Assembly (NCBI RefSeq): GCF_030552475.1
Contig: NZ_JAUPED010000002.1
Span: 1 to 64,000 of the forward strand
Source: Mariniflexile sp. AS56
Lineage (GTDB): Bacteria; Bacteroidota; Bacteroidia; Flavobacteriales; Flavobacteriaceae
Reading direction: 5' to 3'
Length of the DNA stretch: 64,000 nt
In this document: positions 44,497 to 54,329 of the stretch, one piece after another
Numbering within the stretch: the stretch's first letter is position 1
Layout of the letters: every line of letters starts with the position of its first letter
Position numbers and translations under genes: made by a program
The notes under the pieces: generated by a model
The model's input: only the letters and a program-made list of their open reading frames with translations
What the model was told of the DNA's origin: nothing
The model's database searches: none

Positions 44497-46959
44497 ATGA
44501 AACATACAATAAAATACATAAGTAAATGCTTTACGTGTCTACTGGCATTCTTTATGCTAAGCATACACTTAGAAGCACAAACAAACACGCATGTTGAAGG
44601 TAATGTTGATAACCTTCCTGTTAAAGAATATAGCATAACTATTGATAAAGCGATGGTTAATAAAGCAGGGAAAGAGGTTATGGGCATGACTATTAATGGT
44701 ACGATTCCCGGACCCGTTTTAGAGTTTACAGAAGGGGAATATGCTGTAATTAATGTTAAGAACAATCTGGATACAGAATCATCTATTCACTGGCATGGGC
44801 TTTTGCTTCCTAACTTTTTTGATGGCGTTCCGTATTTAACTACGCCACCTATAGAAGCGGGAGCTACTTTTAGATATGAGTTTGCTTTAAAACAATCTGG
44901 GACTTATTGGTATCATTCACACACCATGTTACAAGAACAAAGTGGCGTGTATGGTTCCTTTGTAATCAAACCTAAAAAACAAACATTGAAGTATGATAAG
45001 GAATTAGTTTTAATGCTTTCTGATTGGACAAATGAAAAGCCAATGAATGTACTGCGTAATTTAAAACGTGGTAATGAGTGGTATGGGATAAAAAAGGGTA
45101 CGTCTACACCACTAAATAAAGTAATTGCACGTGGTGCTTTTGGAGCACAACTTGATTTTTGGAGACAGCGTATGGAAGGGGCTGATATTGCCGATGTGTA
45201 CTATCCTGCCTTTCTTATAAACGGAAAAGAAACTATCGAGTATCCTGAATTTAAACCAGGAGAAAAAGTACGATTAAGAATTATTGATGGTGGAGCGTCT
45301 ACCTCTTTCTGGATGACTTTTGGAGGTGAAACACCTACATTAATATCCTCGGACGGATTGGATGTGGTTCCGGTACCTCACAACAAAACGTTTATTGGTG
45401 TTGCGGAAACTTATGATTTTATTGTAACTATTCCCGATAGTGGAAAAATGGAATTTAGAATTACAGCTCAAGATGGTTCTGGTACGGCATCTGCTTTTTT
45501 AGGAACAGGTCAAGTTTTACCGGCCGAAGTTATTGCGAAGCCAGATAAAATAGCAATGATGCAGAAAATGGCTAAAATGAAAATGAAAATGGGCGCGCAC
45601 GCCATAAAATTTCAGCCTAATAAAGATGAACGTCATGAAATGAAAAACGAGTATGGCATGCAGATGGATGATATGGCGGGTATGAAAATGTCTGATACTA
45701 AGGAGATGGACCATTCTAAAATGAAAGGAATGGACATGGAAAAACCGGTTGATTCAAAGAAAATGGATCATTCAAATATGGATGGGATGAAGCCAGAAGC
45801 AAAGGAAACACCTATGGCTATGGACCATTCTAAAATGGATCATTCTAAAATGAACCATACGGATACCGATAAAAAAACGGATATGAAGGAAATGAACATG
45901 CCTAAAACCGAAACGAACATGGCGGGCATGCAAATGGATGGTATGGATATGTTTTCAGAATATAACTATGATTATTTAAAATCACCCAATAAAACCACTT
46001 ATGATAAAAATGTACCTGTAAATGAAGTGTTATTAAACCTTACGGGGAACATGAGTCGTTATATCTGGAGTATGAATGGTGTGCCATTATCAGAAACCGA
46101 CAAAATAAAAATTAAAAAAGGTGAGGTTACTAGGATAACATTCAACAACTTAACCATGATGCATCATCCCATGCATTTACACGGTCATTTCTTTAGAGTT
46201 CTAAATAAAAATGGTGATTATTCACCCTTGAAGCATACGGTAAACGTACCACCCATGCAGCAAATAACTATTGAGTTTTATGGTGATGAATATGGCGATT
46301 GGTTTTTCCATTGTCACATTTTATACCACATGATGGGAGGAATGGCTCGAGTTTTTAGTTATGATACGCCTCGTGATGCGCGATTGGAAGCGTACCCGTT
46401 ACAAAAACTTATTGATGAAACAAACCACCAATATACATGGGGAATGGTAGATGTGGCTTCAAACGTAGCAGCAATTAATGTAGTGAGCTCTAACCTTAGA
46501 AATCAATTTAACCTCTCTCTTGAATACGGTTGGAATAAAAATATGGAAGCAGAAGTTACCTATGAAAGGTATTTACATGATTATTTACGTGTATTTGGTG
46601 GTGTAAATGTTGAAAACGAAATAGATGGTAGTTTAGATGAATTTAGCACGACAGCAGTTGTTGGGGTGCGGTATTTAACGCCGTATTTATTTTCGTTAGA
46701 TGCGCGAATCGATAATCAATTACGTCCACGTGTTTCTTTAGGAAGAAGTGTGATGTTGTTTCCAAAGTTTTCGGTATTTGGTTATTACGAGTACAAAATA
46801 GATCTAGGTTGGGTAAATACGTTGCCTATAAATACAGACTATACTTCAGATACCGTATGGAGTGCAGGCGCAGAATACATGCTTTCTAGAACGGTTTCCT
46901 TAATGGGAAGTTATGATAACCGTTTTGGAGCAGGTGGGGGCTTATCAATACGTTTTTAA
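44497..46959 (+). CDS. Multicopper oxidase (CopA/PcoA type) fused to a C-terminal CopB-like barrel
   Basis: The 820-residue protein has a signal peptide ending near LEAQ and three cupredoxin domains. Copper-site motifs are SSIHWHGLLL (H98, H100), YWYHSHT (H140, H142), HHPMHLHGH (556 onward) and FHCHILYHMMGGM (H605-C606-H607). A Met/His-rich insert (about 350-490) with MDHSKM repeats probably binds Cu(I). After about residue 650 the sequence resembles the CopB outer-membrane barrel and ends in an aromatic residue (LSIRF). It probably oxidises Cu(I) to Cu(II) in the periplasm while tied to the outer membrane. It lies between cusB and the DUF3347 gene. Confidence 0.88.
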   Translation: MKHTIKYISKCFTCLLAFFMLSIHLEAQTNTHVEGNVDNLPVKEYSITIDKAMVNKAGKEVMGMTINGTIPGPVLEFTEGEYAVINVKNNLDTESSIHWHGLLLPNFFDGVPYLTTPPIEAGATFRYEFALKQSGTYWYHSHTMLQEQSGVYGSFVIKPKKQTLKYDKELVLMLSDWTNEKPMNVLRNLKRGNEWYGIKKGTSTPLNKVIARGAFGAQLDFWRQRMEGADIADVYYPAFLINGKETIEYPEFKPGEKVRLRIIDGGASTSFWMTFGGETPTLISSDGLDVVPVPHNKTFIGVAETYDFIVTIPDSGKMEFRITAQDGSGTASAFLGTGQVLPAEVIAKPDKIAMMQKMAKMKMKMGAHAIKFQPNKDERHEMKNEYGMQMDDMAGMKMSDTKEMDHSKMKGMDMEKPVDSKKMDHSNMDGMKPEAKETPMAMDHSKMDHSKMNHTDTDKKTDMKEMNMPKTETNMAGMQMDGMDMFSEYNYDYLKSPNKTTYDKNVPVNEVLLNLTGNMSRYIWSMNGVPLSETDKIKIKKGEVTRITFNNLTMMHHPMHLHGHFFRVLNKNGDYSPLKHTVNVPPMQQITIEFYGDEYGDWFFHCHILYHMMGGMARVFSYDTPRDARLEAYPLQKLIDETNHQYTWGMVDVASNVAAINVVSSNLRNQFNLSLEYGWNKNMEAEVTYERYLHDYLRVFGGVNVENEIDGSLDEFSTTAVVGVRYLTPYLFSLDARIDNQLRPRVSLGRSVMLFPKFSVFGYYEYKIDLGWVNTLPINTDYTSDTVWSAGAEYMLSRTVSLMGSYDNRFGAGGGLSIRF

Positions 46960-47011
46960 TCAATTTATAATTATAATAACAACAATTCAAACAATTAAAA
47001 AACAAGTAAAA

Positions 47012-47650
47012 ATGAAAAATTTATCAGTAAAAACAGGTATTTTATCAATGGCATTTCTAACATTAACAGCGATGTCTTGCAAAAGCGAAACTAAAAAAAC
47101 AGAAACTGAAGATACCCATGCTATGGAAGCAAGTAGCCATGAAAATGAAGGGCATGACCATGCTACTATGCATGGAGATTCAGACAGTCATGAAAGAAGT
47201 GTTGAGGCATCTACTGAAAAAAATGCAGCAACAACACCTATTTTAGATGCTTACATTCAAATTAAAAATGGTTTAGTCGCAGATAGTAAAGAGAAAGCAG
47301 CAGCAGGAGCAACAGCTTTATTAAAAGCTTTTTCAGCATTTAATATGTCTGAATTAAAAGGAGACACTCATAATGAATATATGGAAATTTTAGAAAGTGC
47401 TAAAGAACATGCAGAACATATTGTAGAAAGCACTATCGATCACCAAAGAGAGCATTTTGAAGGTCTAAGCACAGATATTAGTGATTTAGTAACTTTATTA
47501 GGTACAGAAAAAACACTTTATAAAGATTTTTGCCCAATGGCAAATAACAATAAAGGTGGTGCTTGGTTAAGTGAAGTAAAAGATATTAAAAATCCATACT
47601 TCGGTGCTAAAATGTTAAAATGTGGTAGCGTACAGCAACAAATTAACTAA
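47012..47650 (+). CDS. DUF3347-domain lipoprotein
   Basis: The 212-residue protein has a lipoprotein signal ending LTLTAMSC (Cys about 22) and a His-rich stretch (about 30-65, with HENEGHDHATMHGDSDSHE). The DUF3347 domain ends CPMANNNKGGAWLS and NPYFGAKMLKCG. It is paralogous to the tail of the adaptor at 42672 and probably binds copper in the periplasm. The frame is open from 46913 inside the oxidase gene; the ATG at 47012 with a normal lipoprotein signal is preferred. Its stop is directly before the next start. Confidence 0.88.
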   Translation: MKNLSVKTGILSMAFLTLTAMSCKSETKKTETEDTHAMEASSHENEGHDHATMHGDSDSHERSVEASTEKNAATTPILDAYIQIKNGLVADSKEKAAAGATALLKAFSAFNMSELKGDTHNEYMEILESAKEHAEHIVESTIDHQREHFEGLSTDISDLVTLLGTEKTLYKDFCPMANNNKGGAWLSEVKDIKNPYFGAKMLKCGSVQQQIN

Positions 47651-48097
47651 ATGAAGTTAGTTAAAATTATAAGTATAATTTTATTAGTTGTGTTTGTGGG
47701 TATTCAATTTATACCCACAACACGCAACTTAAGTAAGGATGTTTCCAATTCCGATTTTATGGTTGTTTTTGATGTGCCAAAAAATATAGAATCTAAATTA
47801 AAAGTGTCCTGTTATGATTGCCATAGTAATAACACCTATTATCCATGGTATAATAAAATTCAACCTGTAGCTTGGTTTTTGGAAGATCATATCAACGAAG
47901 GAAAAGCTGAACTTAATTTCAGCACATTTGGGGAGTATTCAAAACGAAGACAAAAGAGTAAGTTAAAATCGATAATGAGTCAAATTACTGATGATGAAAT
48001 GCCTTTGGAGTCTTACACATTAATTCATAGCGATGCTAAATTATCTAAAGAAGATAAAAAAGAAGTTGTTAGTTGGATAGAGACACTCGTTTATTAA
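47651..48097 (+). CDS. Haem-binding-domain (Haem_bd) protein
   Basis: The 148-residue protein has an N-terminal membrane or signal helix (about 4-20) and a Haem_bd domain with CYDCHSNNTYYPWYNKIQP (C-x2-C-H near residue 56). It is probably a small c-type haem protein on the periplasmic side. It begins immediately after the DUF3347 gene stop, so the two are co-transcribed. Why a haem protein sits in a copper operon is not clear; redox coupling to copper is one possibility. Confidence 0.88.
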   Translation: MKLVKIISIILLVVFVGIQFIPTTRNLSKDVSNSDFMVVFDVPKNIESKLKVSCYDCHSNNTYYPWYNKIQPVAWFLEDHINEGKAELNFSTFGEYSKRRQKSKLKSIMSQITDDEMPLESYTLIHSDAKLSKEDKKEVVSWIETLVY

Positions 48098-48224
48098 AAT
48101 AATGTAAGTGTTTTACCTTGATTTTTAGGCTGATATGGAAGTTTTATAAATGGTTCTAAAAATCATATAACCCATTTTTTTATGTAATACTTAATTTTGA
48201 AATGAACCTTAAAATTAAATAAAC
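48098..48224 (+). promoter_or_regulatory. Spacer with possible -7 element before the DUF305 gene
   Basis: The 127-bp gap holds TAATTTTG at 48192-48199, matching TAnnTTTG, 25 bp before the DUF305 start. No -33 element or CRP/FNR-type box at the usual distance was found. Confidence 0.3.
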
Positions 48225-48704
48225 ATGGAACAAAATCACTCAAACTCAAAGAAAAACCCGTATCCGAAATTTGCTTTAATAATGGCAGTTTCATTTATAA
48301 TCATGTATTTGGTTATGTTTTTAAATTTAGCGGAGACCGATCACGTTTTAAATAGTTTAACCCGTGTGTACATGACCACGTTAATGATTGCGGCTATGGC
48401 TATAACCATGTTGTTATTTATGTGGAATATGTACCCCAAGCTTAAAGTTAATCTAGGAATTTTGGCATTTTCTGCTATAACATTTTTGGGAACCTTATAT
48501 TTGTTAAGAACACAAACGTTTGTAGGCGATATTCAATATATGAAAGCCATGATTCCGCATCATTCATCTGCTATAATGACGAGTAGCGAAGTAGAATTTA
48601 AAGATCCCGAAGCTAAAAAATTGGCTGAAGATATTATCATTGCACAGAAAAAAGAGATTAAACAAATGAAGGAGATGATTGCACGTTTAGAAAACAAAGA
48701 ATAG
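48225..48704 (+). CDS. DUF305-domain membrane protein
   Basis: The 159-residue protein has three helices (about 16-36, 46-66 and 75-93) and a C-terminal DUF305 segment MKAMIPHHSSAIMTSSE ending in a charged helix (KKEIKQMKEMIARLENKE). DUF305 is a ferritin-like helical domain; its His/Met motif suggests copper or other metal binding. It is common in metal-resistance clusters. It lies 1 bp before the AraC-type gene. Confidence 0.85.
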   Translation: MEQNHSNSKKNPYPKFALIMAVSFIIMYLVMFLNLAETDHVLNSLTRVYMTTLMIAAMAITMLLFMWNMYPKLKVNLGILAFSAITFLGTLYLLRTQTFVGDIQYMKAMIPHHSSAIMTSSEVEFKDPEAKKLAEDIIIAQKKEIKQMKEMIARLENKE

Positions 48705-48705
48705 T

Positions 48706-49269
48706 ATGGTGAAATTAGCAATCAAAAACATGGTTTGCAACAGGTGTATTATGGTTGTGGAAGCTGAGCTAGAAAAGCTGGGGCTTCAGGTTTTAAACAT
48801 CGAGTTAGGAGAAATTACGCTTCAAAATATAGTGTCTTCAACAGAAAAGGAATTAATAAAAGCACACCTAGAACCTTTGGGTTTTGAATTGTTAGATGAT
48901 GTAAACAGTAAAACGATTCAAAAAATTAAATCGGTACTTATCGATTTAGTTCAAAATAAAAACAATGATATTACTATCAACGTATCCGATTATTTAAAAG
49001 AAAATTTACACCAAGATTACAGTAAATTAAGTAACCTATTTTCTCAAGTTGAAGGCATAAGCATCGAGAAATATTTTATCAATTTAAGAATTGAAAAAGT
49101 AAAAGAACTTATTGTTTACAACGAGTTATCACTTTCAGAAATTGCAAATCATTTAAACTACAGTAGTATTGCGCACTTAAGCAATCAATTTAAAAAAGTA
49201 ACTGGTTTTTCGCCTTCCTATTTTAAAAAAATGAAAGGGAATAAACGTATACAACTAGATCAATTATAA
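48706..49269 (+). CDS. AraC-family regulator with N-terminal HMA-like metal domain
   Basis: The 187-residue protein starts with an HMA-like ferredoxin fold (residues 1-65) with the metal motif MVCNRC (C11, C14). The C-terminal half is an AraC double helix-turn-helix (about 90-180; SLSEIANHLNYSSIAHLSNQFKKVTGFSPSYFKK). No sugar-binding AraC sensor domain is present. It probably senses Cu(I) directly through its CxxC site and controls the adjacent copA and possibly the whole copper block. It lies 1 bp after the DUF305 gene and 79 bp before copA. Confidence 0.88.
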   Translation: MVKLAIKNMVCNRCIMVVEAELEKLGLQVLNIELGEITLQNIVSSTEKELIKAHLEPLGFELLDDVNSKTIQKIKSVLIDLVQNKNNDITINVSDYLKENLHQDYSKLSNLFSQVEGISIEKYFINLRIEKVKELIVYNELSLSEIANHLNYSSIAHLSNQFKKVTGFSPSYFKKMKGNKRIQLDQL

Positions 49270-49348
49270 ATTTCGCAAATCAAAACCATAATTGTGTAAA
49301 CACTTCAGGATTTTGATTCAGACCTTTGTAGTATAAAATCATAAAATT

Positions 49349-51880
49349 ATGAAACATACATATCACATAGATGGCATGACTTGTTCTGGCTGTGAGGCTA
49401 AAGTTCAAGGCGATTTGGCCCAAGTAGAAAACGTACTTCAAGTACATGTTTCCAAAGAAAAAAAGGAGGCAGTTATTGAAATGCATAAGCATGTTTCGTT
49501 GGGTGTTTTTCAAGACGCTTTGGGAGGCACAGGTAGTAAATATCAAATTTCGATACCAGGAGCAGAGCCTTCTAAAAAGGAAGAAAAAACATCTTGTTGT
49601 TCTACACAAAATAAAGAACATAAACATACAGCGACACCACACAAACATGCCGCAGGGAAATTTTATTGTCCTATGCATTGTGAAGGCGATAAGGTATTTG
49701 ATGAAGCGGGAGACTGTCCGGTTTGCGGAATGGATTTAGTGCAAGAAAAAACACTTACGGCATCAAGTACTCAGTTTACTTGCCCAATGCACCCTGAGGT
49801 GGTAAAAGAGGAGCCAGGTGCGTGCCCTATTTGTGGTATGGATTTGGTACCTATGGAAGCAGGTCTTTCAGATGAAGATAAAACATATAAAAAACTCCTA
49901 AAAAAGTTTTGGTTGGCTGTCGGTTTTACGGTGCCTATTTTTTTAATAGCCATGTCTGAAATGATACCTAATAACCCTTTGTACGCTGTTTTAGAACAGA
50001 AATATTGGAATTGGGTTCAGTTTGCATTATCAATTCCTGTGGTGTTTTATGCCACTTGGATGTTTTTTGAACGCGCATGGACCTCTCTTAAAACACAGAA
50101 TCTAAATATGTTTACCTTAATTGGTATTGGTTCTGGTATTGCCTGGTTATTTAGTGTTTTTGCGATGCTATTTCCTGAAGTGTTTCCGGCGGATTTTAAA
50201 ACACCTGAAGGGAATGTGTTTGTGTATTTTGAAGCGGCTACCGTTATATTAACCTTGGTTTTGTTAGGGCAACTGCTAGAAGCGAGAGCCCATAGTCAAA
50301 CTAGTGGCGCTATTAAAGCATTATTGAAGTTGGTACCTGCAACGGCAACACTTGTTGAGAACGGTACAGATAGAGTTATTGCTATTGATAAGATTAATAA
50401 GGGTGATTTACTTCGCGTGAAGCCCGGTGAAAAAATTCCGGTAGATGGTCGTATCGTTGAAGGAAGTAGTAGTATTGATGAGTCGATGATTACCGGTGAA
50501 CCTATTCCAGTTGATAAGGATGTTGATGATGCTGTAAGTTCTGGAACCATTAACGGTACAAAATCGTTTATTATGAATGCGGAAAAAGTGGGGTCAGAAA
50601 CTTTACTTTCTCAAATAATTCATATGGTTAATAATGCCAGTCGTTCTAAAGCGCCTATTCAAAAATTGGCAGACAGAATTTCCAAGTATTTTGTGCCTAT
50701 TGTATTAGTTATTTCAATAGTAACATTTATAGCTTGGGTTATTTTTGGTCCCGAACCCGCTTATGTTTTTGCGTTTGTAAATGCCATTGCGGTATTAATT
50801 ATAGCTTGCCCATGTGCATTGGGTTTAGCAACACCTATGTCTGTTATGGTAGGCGTGGGGCGTGGCGCTCAATCTGGTGTACTGATAAAAAATGCGGAGG
50901 CTTTAGAGAAAATGAATAAAGTAGATACGCTTATTGTCGATAAAACAGGAACCATTACAGAAGGGAAGCCATCTGTAGAAAAAGTGATTTCGACAAGTGA
51001 AATTAGTGAAGCTGTGTTAGTTGAATATATGGCGTCACTAAATCAATATAGCGAGCATCCTTTAGCAGAAGCCATTGTTACTTATGGAAAACAACAGAAA
51101 ACCGCAATAGTTAAAGTAAATGATTTTGAAGCCATCGCCGGAAAAGGTGTTGTGGGAACTGTAAAGGAGCACAAGGTCGCTTTAGGAAATGCTAAATTGT
51201 TGGAGCAATTAGAGATTGCCATACCAAGTGATTTAGCAAACCAAGTAGTTCATGAACAAGAACAGGGTAAAACAGTTTCGTATATCACTGTAAATAATAA
51301 TGCGGTTGGTTATGTGAGTATTTTTGATGCCATCAAAGCAACAAGTGTGCAAGCCATTAAAGCGTTACAGGAAAGTGGAGTAGATGTAATCATGCTTACT
51401 GGCGATAATAAGAATACAGCAAAAGCAGTAGCAGAACAGTTAAATTTAAGACACTACAAAGCAGAATGTCTCCCAGAGGATAAATTAAATGAAATTAAGC
51501 AACTTCAAGCTCAAGGTAAAATTGTAGCCATGGCTGGTGATGGTATTAATGATGCACCAGCTTTAGCACAATCAGACGTGGGTGTGGCTATGGGTACAGG
51601 AACCGATGTGGCTATAGAAAGCGCTTCCATCACTTTGGTGAAAGGTGATTTACAGGGTATTGTTAAGGCTAAAAAGCTAAGTCATGCTGTTGTTCGTAAT
51701 ATCAAACAAAATCTGTTTTTCGCATTTGCGTATAACGTTATAGGGGTGCCTATTGCTGCGGGTGTGTTATATCCTGTATTTGGTTTACTATTATCACCCA
51801 TGATTGCGGCATTGGCCATGAGTTTTAGTTCGGTGTCTGTTATTGGGAATGCATTGCGATTAAGAAAGGCTAATATATAA
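49349..51880 (+). CDS. copA: Copper-translocating P-type ATPase CopA with HMA and two HMBD domains
   Basis: The 843-residue P1B-1 ATPase has an HMA domain ([12 protein letters not shown]12/C15) and two HMBDs ([13 protein letters not shown] to CPVCGMDLV, about 106-131; [13 protein letters not shown] to [11 protein letters not shown], about 143-168). Eight helices follow, with [26 protein letters not shown] and the copper-type FAYNVIGVP and [15 protein letters not shown]. It exports Cu(I) from the cytoplasm. It follows the HMA-AraC regulator gene on the same strand, and a separate promoter in the 79-bp gap is likely. Confidence 0.95.
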   Translation: MKHTYHIDGMTCSGCEAKVQGDLAQVENVLQVHVSKEKKEAVIEMHKHVSLGVFQDALGGTGSKYQISIPGAEPSKKEEKTSCCSTQNKEHKHTATPHKHAAGKFYCPMHCEGDKVFDEAGDCPVCGMDLVQEKTLTASSTQFTCPMHPEVVKEEPGACPICGMDLVPMEAGLSDEDKTYKKLLKKFWLAVGFTVPIFLIAMSEMIPNNPLYAVLEQKYWNWVQFALSIPVVFYATWMFFERAWTSLKTQNLNMFTLIGIGSGIAWLFSVFAMLFPEVFPADFKTPEGNVFVYFEAATVILTLVLLGQLLEARAHSQTSGAIKALLKLVPATATLVENGTDRVIAIDKINKGDLLRVKPGEKIPVDGRIVEGSSSIDESMITGEPIPVDKDVDDAVSSGTINGTKSFIMNAEKVGSETLLSQIIHMVNNASRSKAPIQKLADRISKYFVPIVLVISIVTFIAWVIFGPEPAYVFAFVNAIAVLIIACPCALGLATPMSVMVGVGRGAQSGVLIKNAEALEKMNKVDTLIVDKTGTITEGKPSVEKVISTSEISEAVLVEYMASLNQYSEHPLAEAIVTYGKQQKTAIVKVNDFEAIAGKGVVGTVKEHKVALGNAKLLEQLEIAIPSDLANQVVHEQEQGKTVSYITVNNNAVGYVSIFDAIKATSVQAIKALQESGVDVIMLTGDNKNTAKAVAEQLNLRHYKAECLPEDKLNEIKQLQAQGKIVAMAGDGINDAPALAQSDVGVAMGTGTDVAIESASITLVKGDLQGIVKAKKLSHAVVRNIKQNLFFAFAYNVIGVPIAAGVLYPVFGLLLSPMIAALAMSFSSVSVIGNALRLRKANI

Positions 51881-52000
51881 AAGATTAAAAATTAATGTAT
51901 TAATTCATTTAATAAAGTTAAATTGTAGGAATAATGTCGTTATAGGCTTTTATTTATTGAAATACTCGATAAAACGCTTGTTTTTAACGATTAATTGTAA

Positions 52001-52008
52001 TAACTTTG
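52001..52008 (+). promoter_or_regulatory. -7 element of the gene at 52035
   Basis: TAACTTTG (52001-52008) matches TAnnTTTG, with TTG at 51978-51980 as a possible -33 element 20 bp upstream. The -33 TTG ends the sequence TCGATAAAACGCTTG (51966-51980), which recurs with two changes at 59226-59240. Confidence 0.45.
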
Positions 52009-52034
52009 TCTTTTAAACCCCCTAAATCGCAGAC

Positions 52035-52481
52035 ATGAAAACCAAAATTATTCTATTTAGTGTTGTCTTATTTTTAATAGCAGGAGTAAGTTTTGCTCAA
52101 AAAAAGAATGAGCCCAAAAGTATTATTAGTGAAAAAGTAACCATTAAAAAATACCATAAAAAGGAAGAGTTGGAGCGCATGCAAAAAGGTGAGTTATTAG
52201 TCTTGTATATGGAACGTATAGAAGTATTAGTTAAAACATTGCCATACATTGCTTTTGCTTCAAAACCTGGTGTTACTATGAGTACTTTAGGTATTCCTAA
52301 TGATAACGATAATAGAAAAATTTTAGAAAATCAGTTTGAAGCAACAGATGATTATTTTGAAGCAACAACCGAGTTTCATACACAAATATTACCCTATTCA
52401 GATACTAATAAGTTAGTTTCAGCCATAATCTTTTATGAAGAAATAATGAAATCACTACATCAATACAGTGTCTATCATTAA
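52035..52481 (+). CDS. Small exported protein of unknown function
   Basis: The 148-residue product has a clear signal peptide (MKTKIILFSVVLFLIAGVSFAQ) and a helical mature part without recognised motifs. Segments are KKEELERMQKGELLVLYMERIEVL and EATDDYFEATTEFHTQIL. No cysteine is present in the mature protein. It stands alone between copA and the surface-protein genes, with its own promoter and terminator. Function is unknown; a periplasmic location is inferred from the signal peptide. Confidence 0.75.
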   Translation: MKTKIILFSVVLFLIAGVSFAQKKNEPKSIISEKVTIKKYHKKEELERMQKGELLVLYMERIEVLVKTLPYIAFASKPGVTMSTLGIPNDNDNRKILENQFEATDDYFEATTEFHTQILPYSDTNKLVSAIIFYEEIMKSLHQYSVYH

Positions 52482-52538
52482 AAAGGTTTTTTATCTGCTT
52501 TATTAAAATAGAATGTAATCAAAATTAAATATCACAAA

Positions 52539-52572
52539 AGTCAATCTTATAAACTAAGGTTGGCTTTTTTTA
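52539..52572 (+). terminator. Terminator of the gene at 52035
   Basis: The arms AGTCAATCTTA (52539-52549) and TAAGGTTGGCT (52555-52565) pair with two G-T pairs around a 5-nt loop, followed by a T-run. It lies 57 bp after the stop at 52481. Confidence 0.7.
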
Positions 52573-52828
52573 GGTTTATTGAGAATGAAAACAAAAAGTT
52601 TCTATCATCATTTTTAATAAAAGAGTAGAGATAAGTGCTAGTAAGCCGTGTAAGAAAACACATTTTATTTACGGTCAAAATGTATTTCATCGAGCCGTTA
52701 GACCATAAAAGCTGAATATTTTATGCGTTTCATCGAAATATTTGGTATTTCGTGGGGTGTTTTTGTAAATTTGAATATGAATAAGTAGGAAAATCTTATT
52801 AAGGTTTTCATGCACAACAAAAAAAACT
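52573..52828 (+). promoter_or_regulatory. Upstream region and promoter of the beta-helix gene
   Basis: The -33 element TTTG (52741-52744) and the -7 element TAAATTTG (52766-52773) are 21 bp apart, the same spacing as at the Rrf2-type promoter. An inverted repeat CGAAATA-N5-TATTTCG (52734-52740 with 52746-52752) covers the -33 element. TTTCATCGA occurs twice (52685-52693 and 52728-52736). No gene is seen in this stretch. Confidence 0.5.
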
Positions 52829-54172
52829 ATGAAAAACTTTGCCCAAATCACGTTAATATTCTTTTTTATTTTAGGGAATGTTAATGCGCAACAAGAAAAA
52901 GGAATTATAGGTGCCAATAATTGGTTATATAACTGGACAGACTTTAAGCCAAACCAAAAACAATATGATGAACCTACTCAGATATTGGCTGGTACAATAG
53001 ATAAAGACACAAAACTATCTAAAAGAGAAACCTATATGTTATTAGGAAGTGTTTTTGTAACTAACAATGCAACACTAACTATAGAACCAGGAACGGTTAT
53101 ATTAGGTGATTTTGCTACAAAAGCATCTTTAACTATTACTAAGGGAGCAAAAATTATTGCTAACGGTTTAGAAACAGATCCAATTATATTTACGTCAAAC
53201 AGAAGTGTAAAACGTTCTGGAGATTGGGGAGGCATCATTTTATTAGGTGATGCGCCTAATAACAAGTTTGGAAACGGATCTGTAGCTTCTTTATATAGTG
53301 ATTTAGCACAATCTGCCTACGGAAACACAAACTATGGCGGAACCAACTTAGAAAGTAATTCAGGTAGCTTAAAATATGTTAGAATTGAATTCTCAGGAAA
53401 AAGAATAAAAAACGACGATTATTTTAGTGGTTTGTTATTGGCTTGTGTTGGTAGTAAAACCGTTGTAGAGAATGTAATGGTTAGTTATTCTGCTGGTAAT
53501 TCTGTAGAAATGCTTGGTGGTGATGTTTGTTTAAACAGAGTAGTATCGTATAGATCGAATAGTAACGACTTTAAGTTTAATTATGGTGCACAATGTAGAT
53601 TAGATAACTCTTTAGCAATTAGATCTCCTTATGTTTCAAGTAGTTCTGCAGCAAGATGTTTACAAGTGGCGTCTTATAATAAGAGAGAAGAAGTAGACTT
53701 TACTAAAAAACAAACACATGTTAGTGCTAATAACTTAACATTTTTAAATGATAGCGAAAACTTAAAATCTGATATAGAAATGGGCTTAGTTAAAGAAGCT
53801 TTATATATAGGACAGAATGCGAAGTTAGAAATGAGTAAAAGTGTTATATCAGGATTCAATCCAGCGGTATTGCTAGAAAACACGATTGTTATTAATCAAG
53901 AAAACTTAGAAAAAGTGAAGTTTGCAAACATGTATTTCAATAACTGTAAAGGAAATATTTTTGTGGAAGATGATTCTAATAATGAAGATTTAGAAAATTG
54001 GTATGGTAATAGTTCATTTTTTAATGTATATTCTAAAAGTAATAACGCAGAAACCTTTATTGACTTTGCAAATGAAAGAAGACCAGATTTTAGATTACGT
54101 ATTAACAAAATAATAGCTTCAAAAGCAGGAGTTTATGCAAACGAAGATTTAGGATTAGGATCATTAGATTAA
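52829..54172 (+). CDS. Exported protein with right-handed beta-helix repeats
   Basis: The 447-residue product has a signal peptide ending near VNAQ and a parallel beta-helix-like body. Typical segments are NATLTIEPGTVILGDF, SLTITKGAKIIANG, WGGIILLGDAPN and KYVRIEFSGKRIKNDDYFSG. Proteins with this GxWGGIxLxGxA pattern are common surface or secreted proteins of Bacteroidota. No T9SS C-terminal sorting domain is recognisable at the end (GVYANEDLGLGSLD), which is unusual for this family. It may stay in the periplasm or leave another way. It precedes the type-B CTD gene by 157 bp. Confidence 0.8.
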   Translation: MKNFAQITLIFFFILGNVNAQQEKGIIGANNWLYNWTDFKPNQKQYDEPTQILAGTIDKDTKLSKRETYMLLGSVFVTNNATLTIEPGTVILGDFATKASLTITKGAKIIANGLETDPIIFTSNRSVKRSGDWGGIILLGDAPNNKFGNGSVASLYSDLAQSAYGNTNYGGTNLESNSGSLKYVRIEFSGKRIKNDDYFSGLLLACVGSKTVVENVMVSYSAGNSVEMLGGDVCLNRVVSYRSNSNDFKFNYGAQCRLDNSLAIRSPYVSSSSAARCLQVASYNKREEVDFTKKQTHVSANNLTFLNDSENLKSDIEMGLVKEALYIGQNAKLEMSKSVISGFNPAVLLENTIVINQENLEKVKFANMYFNNCKGNIFVEDDSNNEDLENWYGNSSFFNVYSKSNNAETFIDFANERRPDFRLRINKIIASKAGVYANEDLGLGSLD

Positions 54173-54329
54173 TCTAACCGATGAATTAAATTTAATGAAG
54201 TTTATAAAACAATAGGTTCCTACACTTTTCTGTAATACTTTTAAGCAGTTTTAGGAATTCTTTTCACCAAGTTTTGTTATAACGATAAAGGTTTCTAGAA
54301 GTTTAATTTACAAAAGAAAACACTATCGC

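Noticed and set aside
26968-51880. The metal block as an integrative element
   Set aside because: No integrase, transposase, flanking direct repeat or tRNA attachment site was seen, so mobility is not supported by the sequence.
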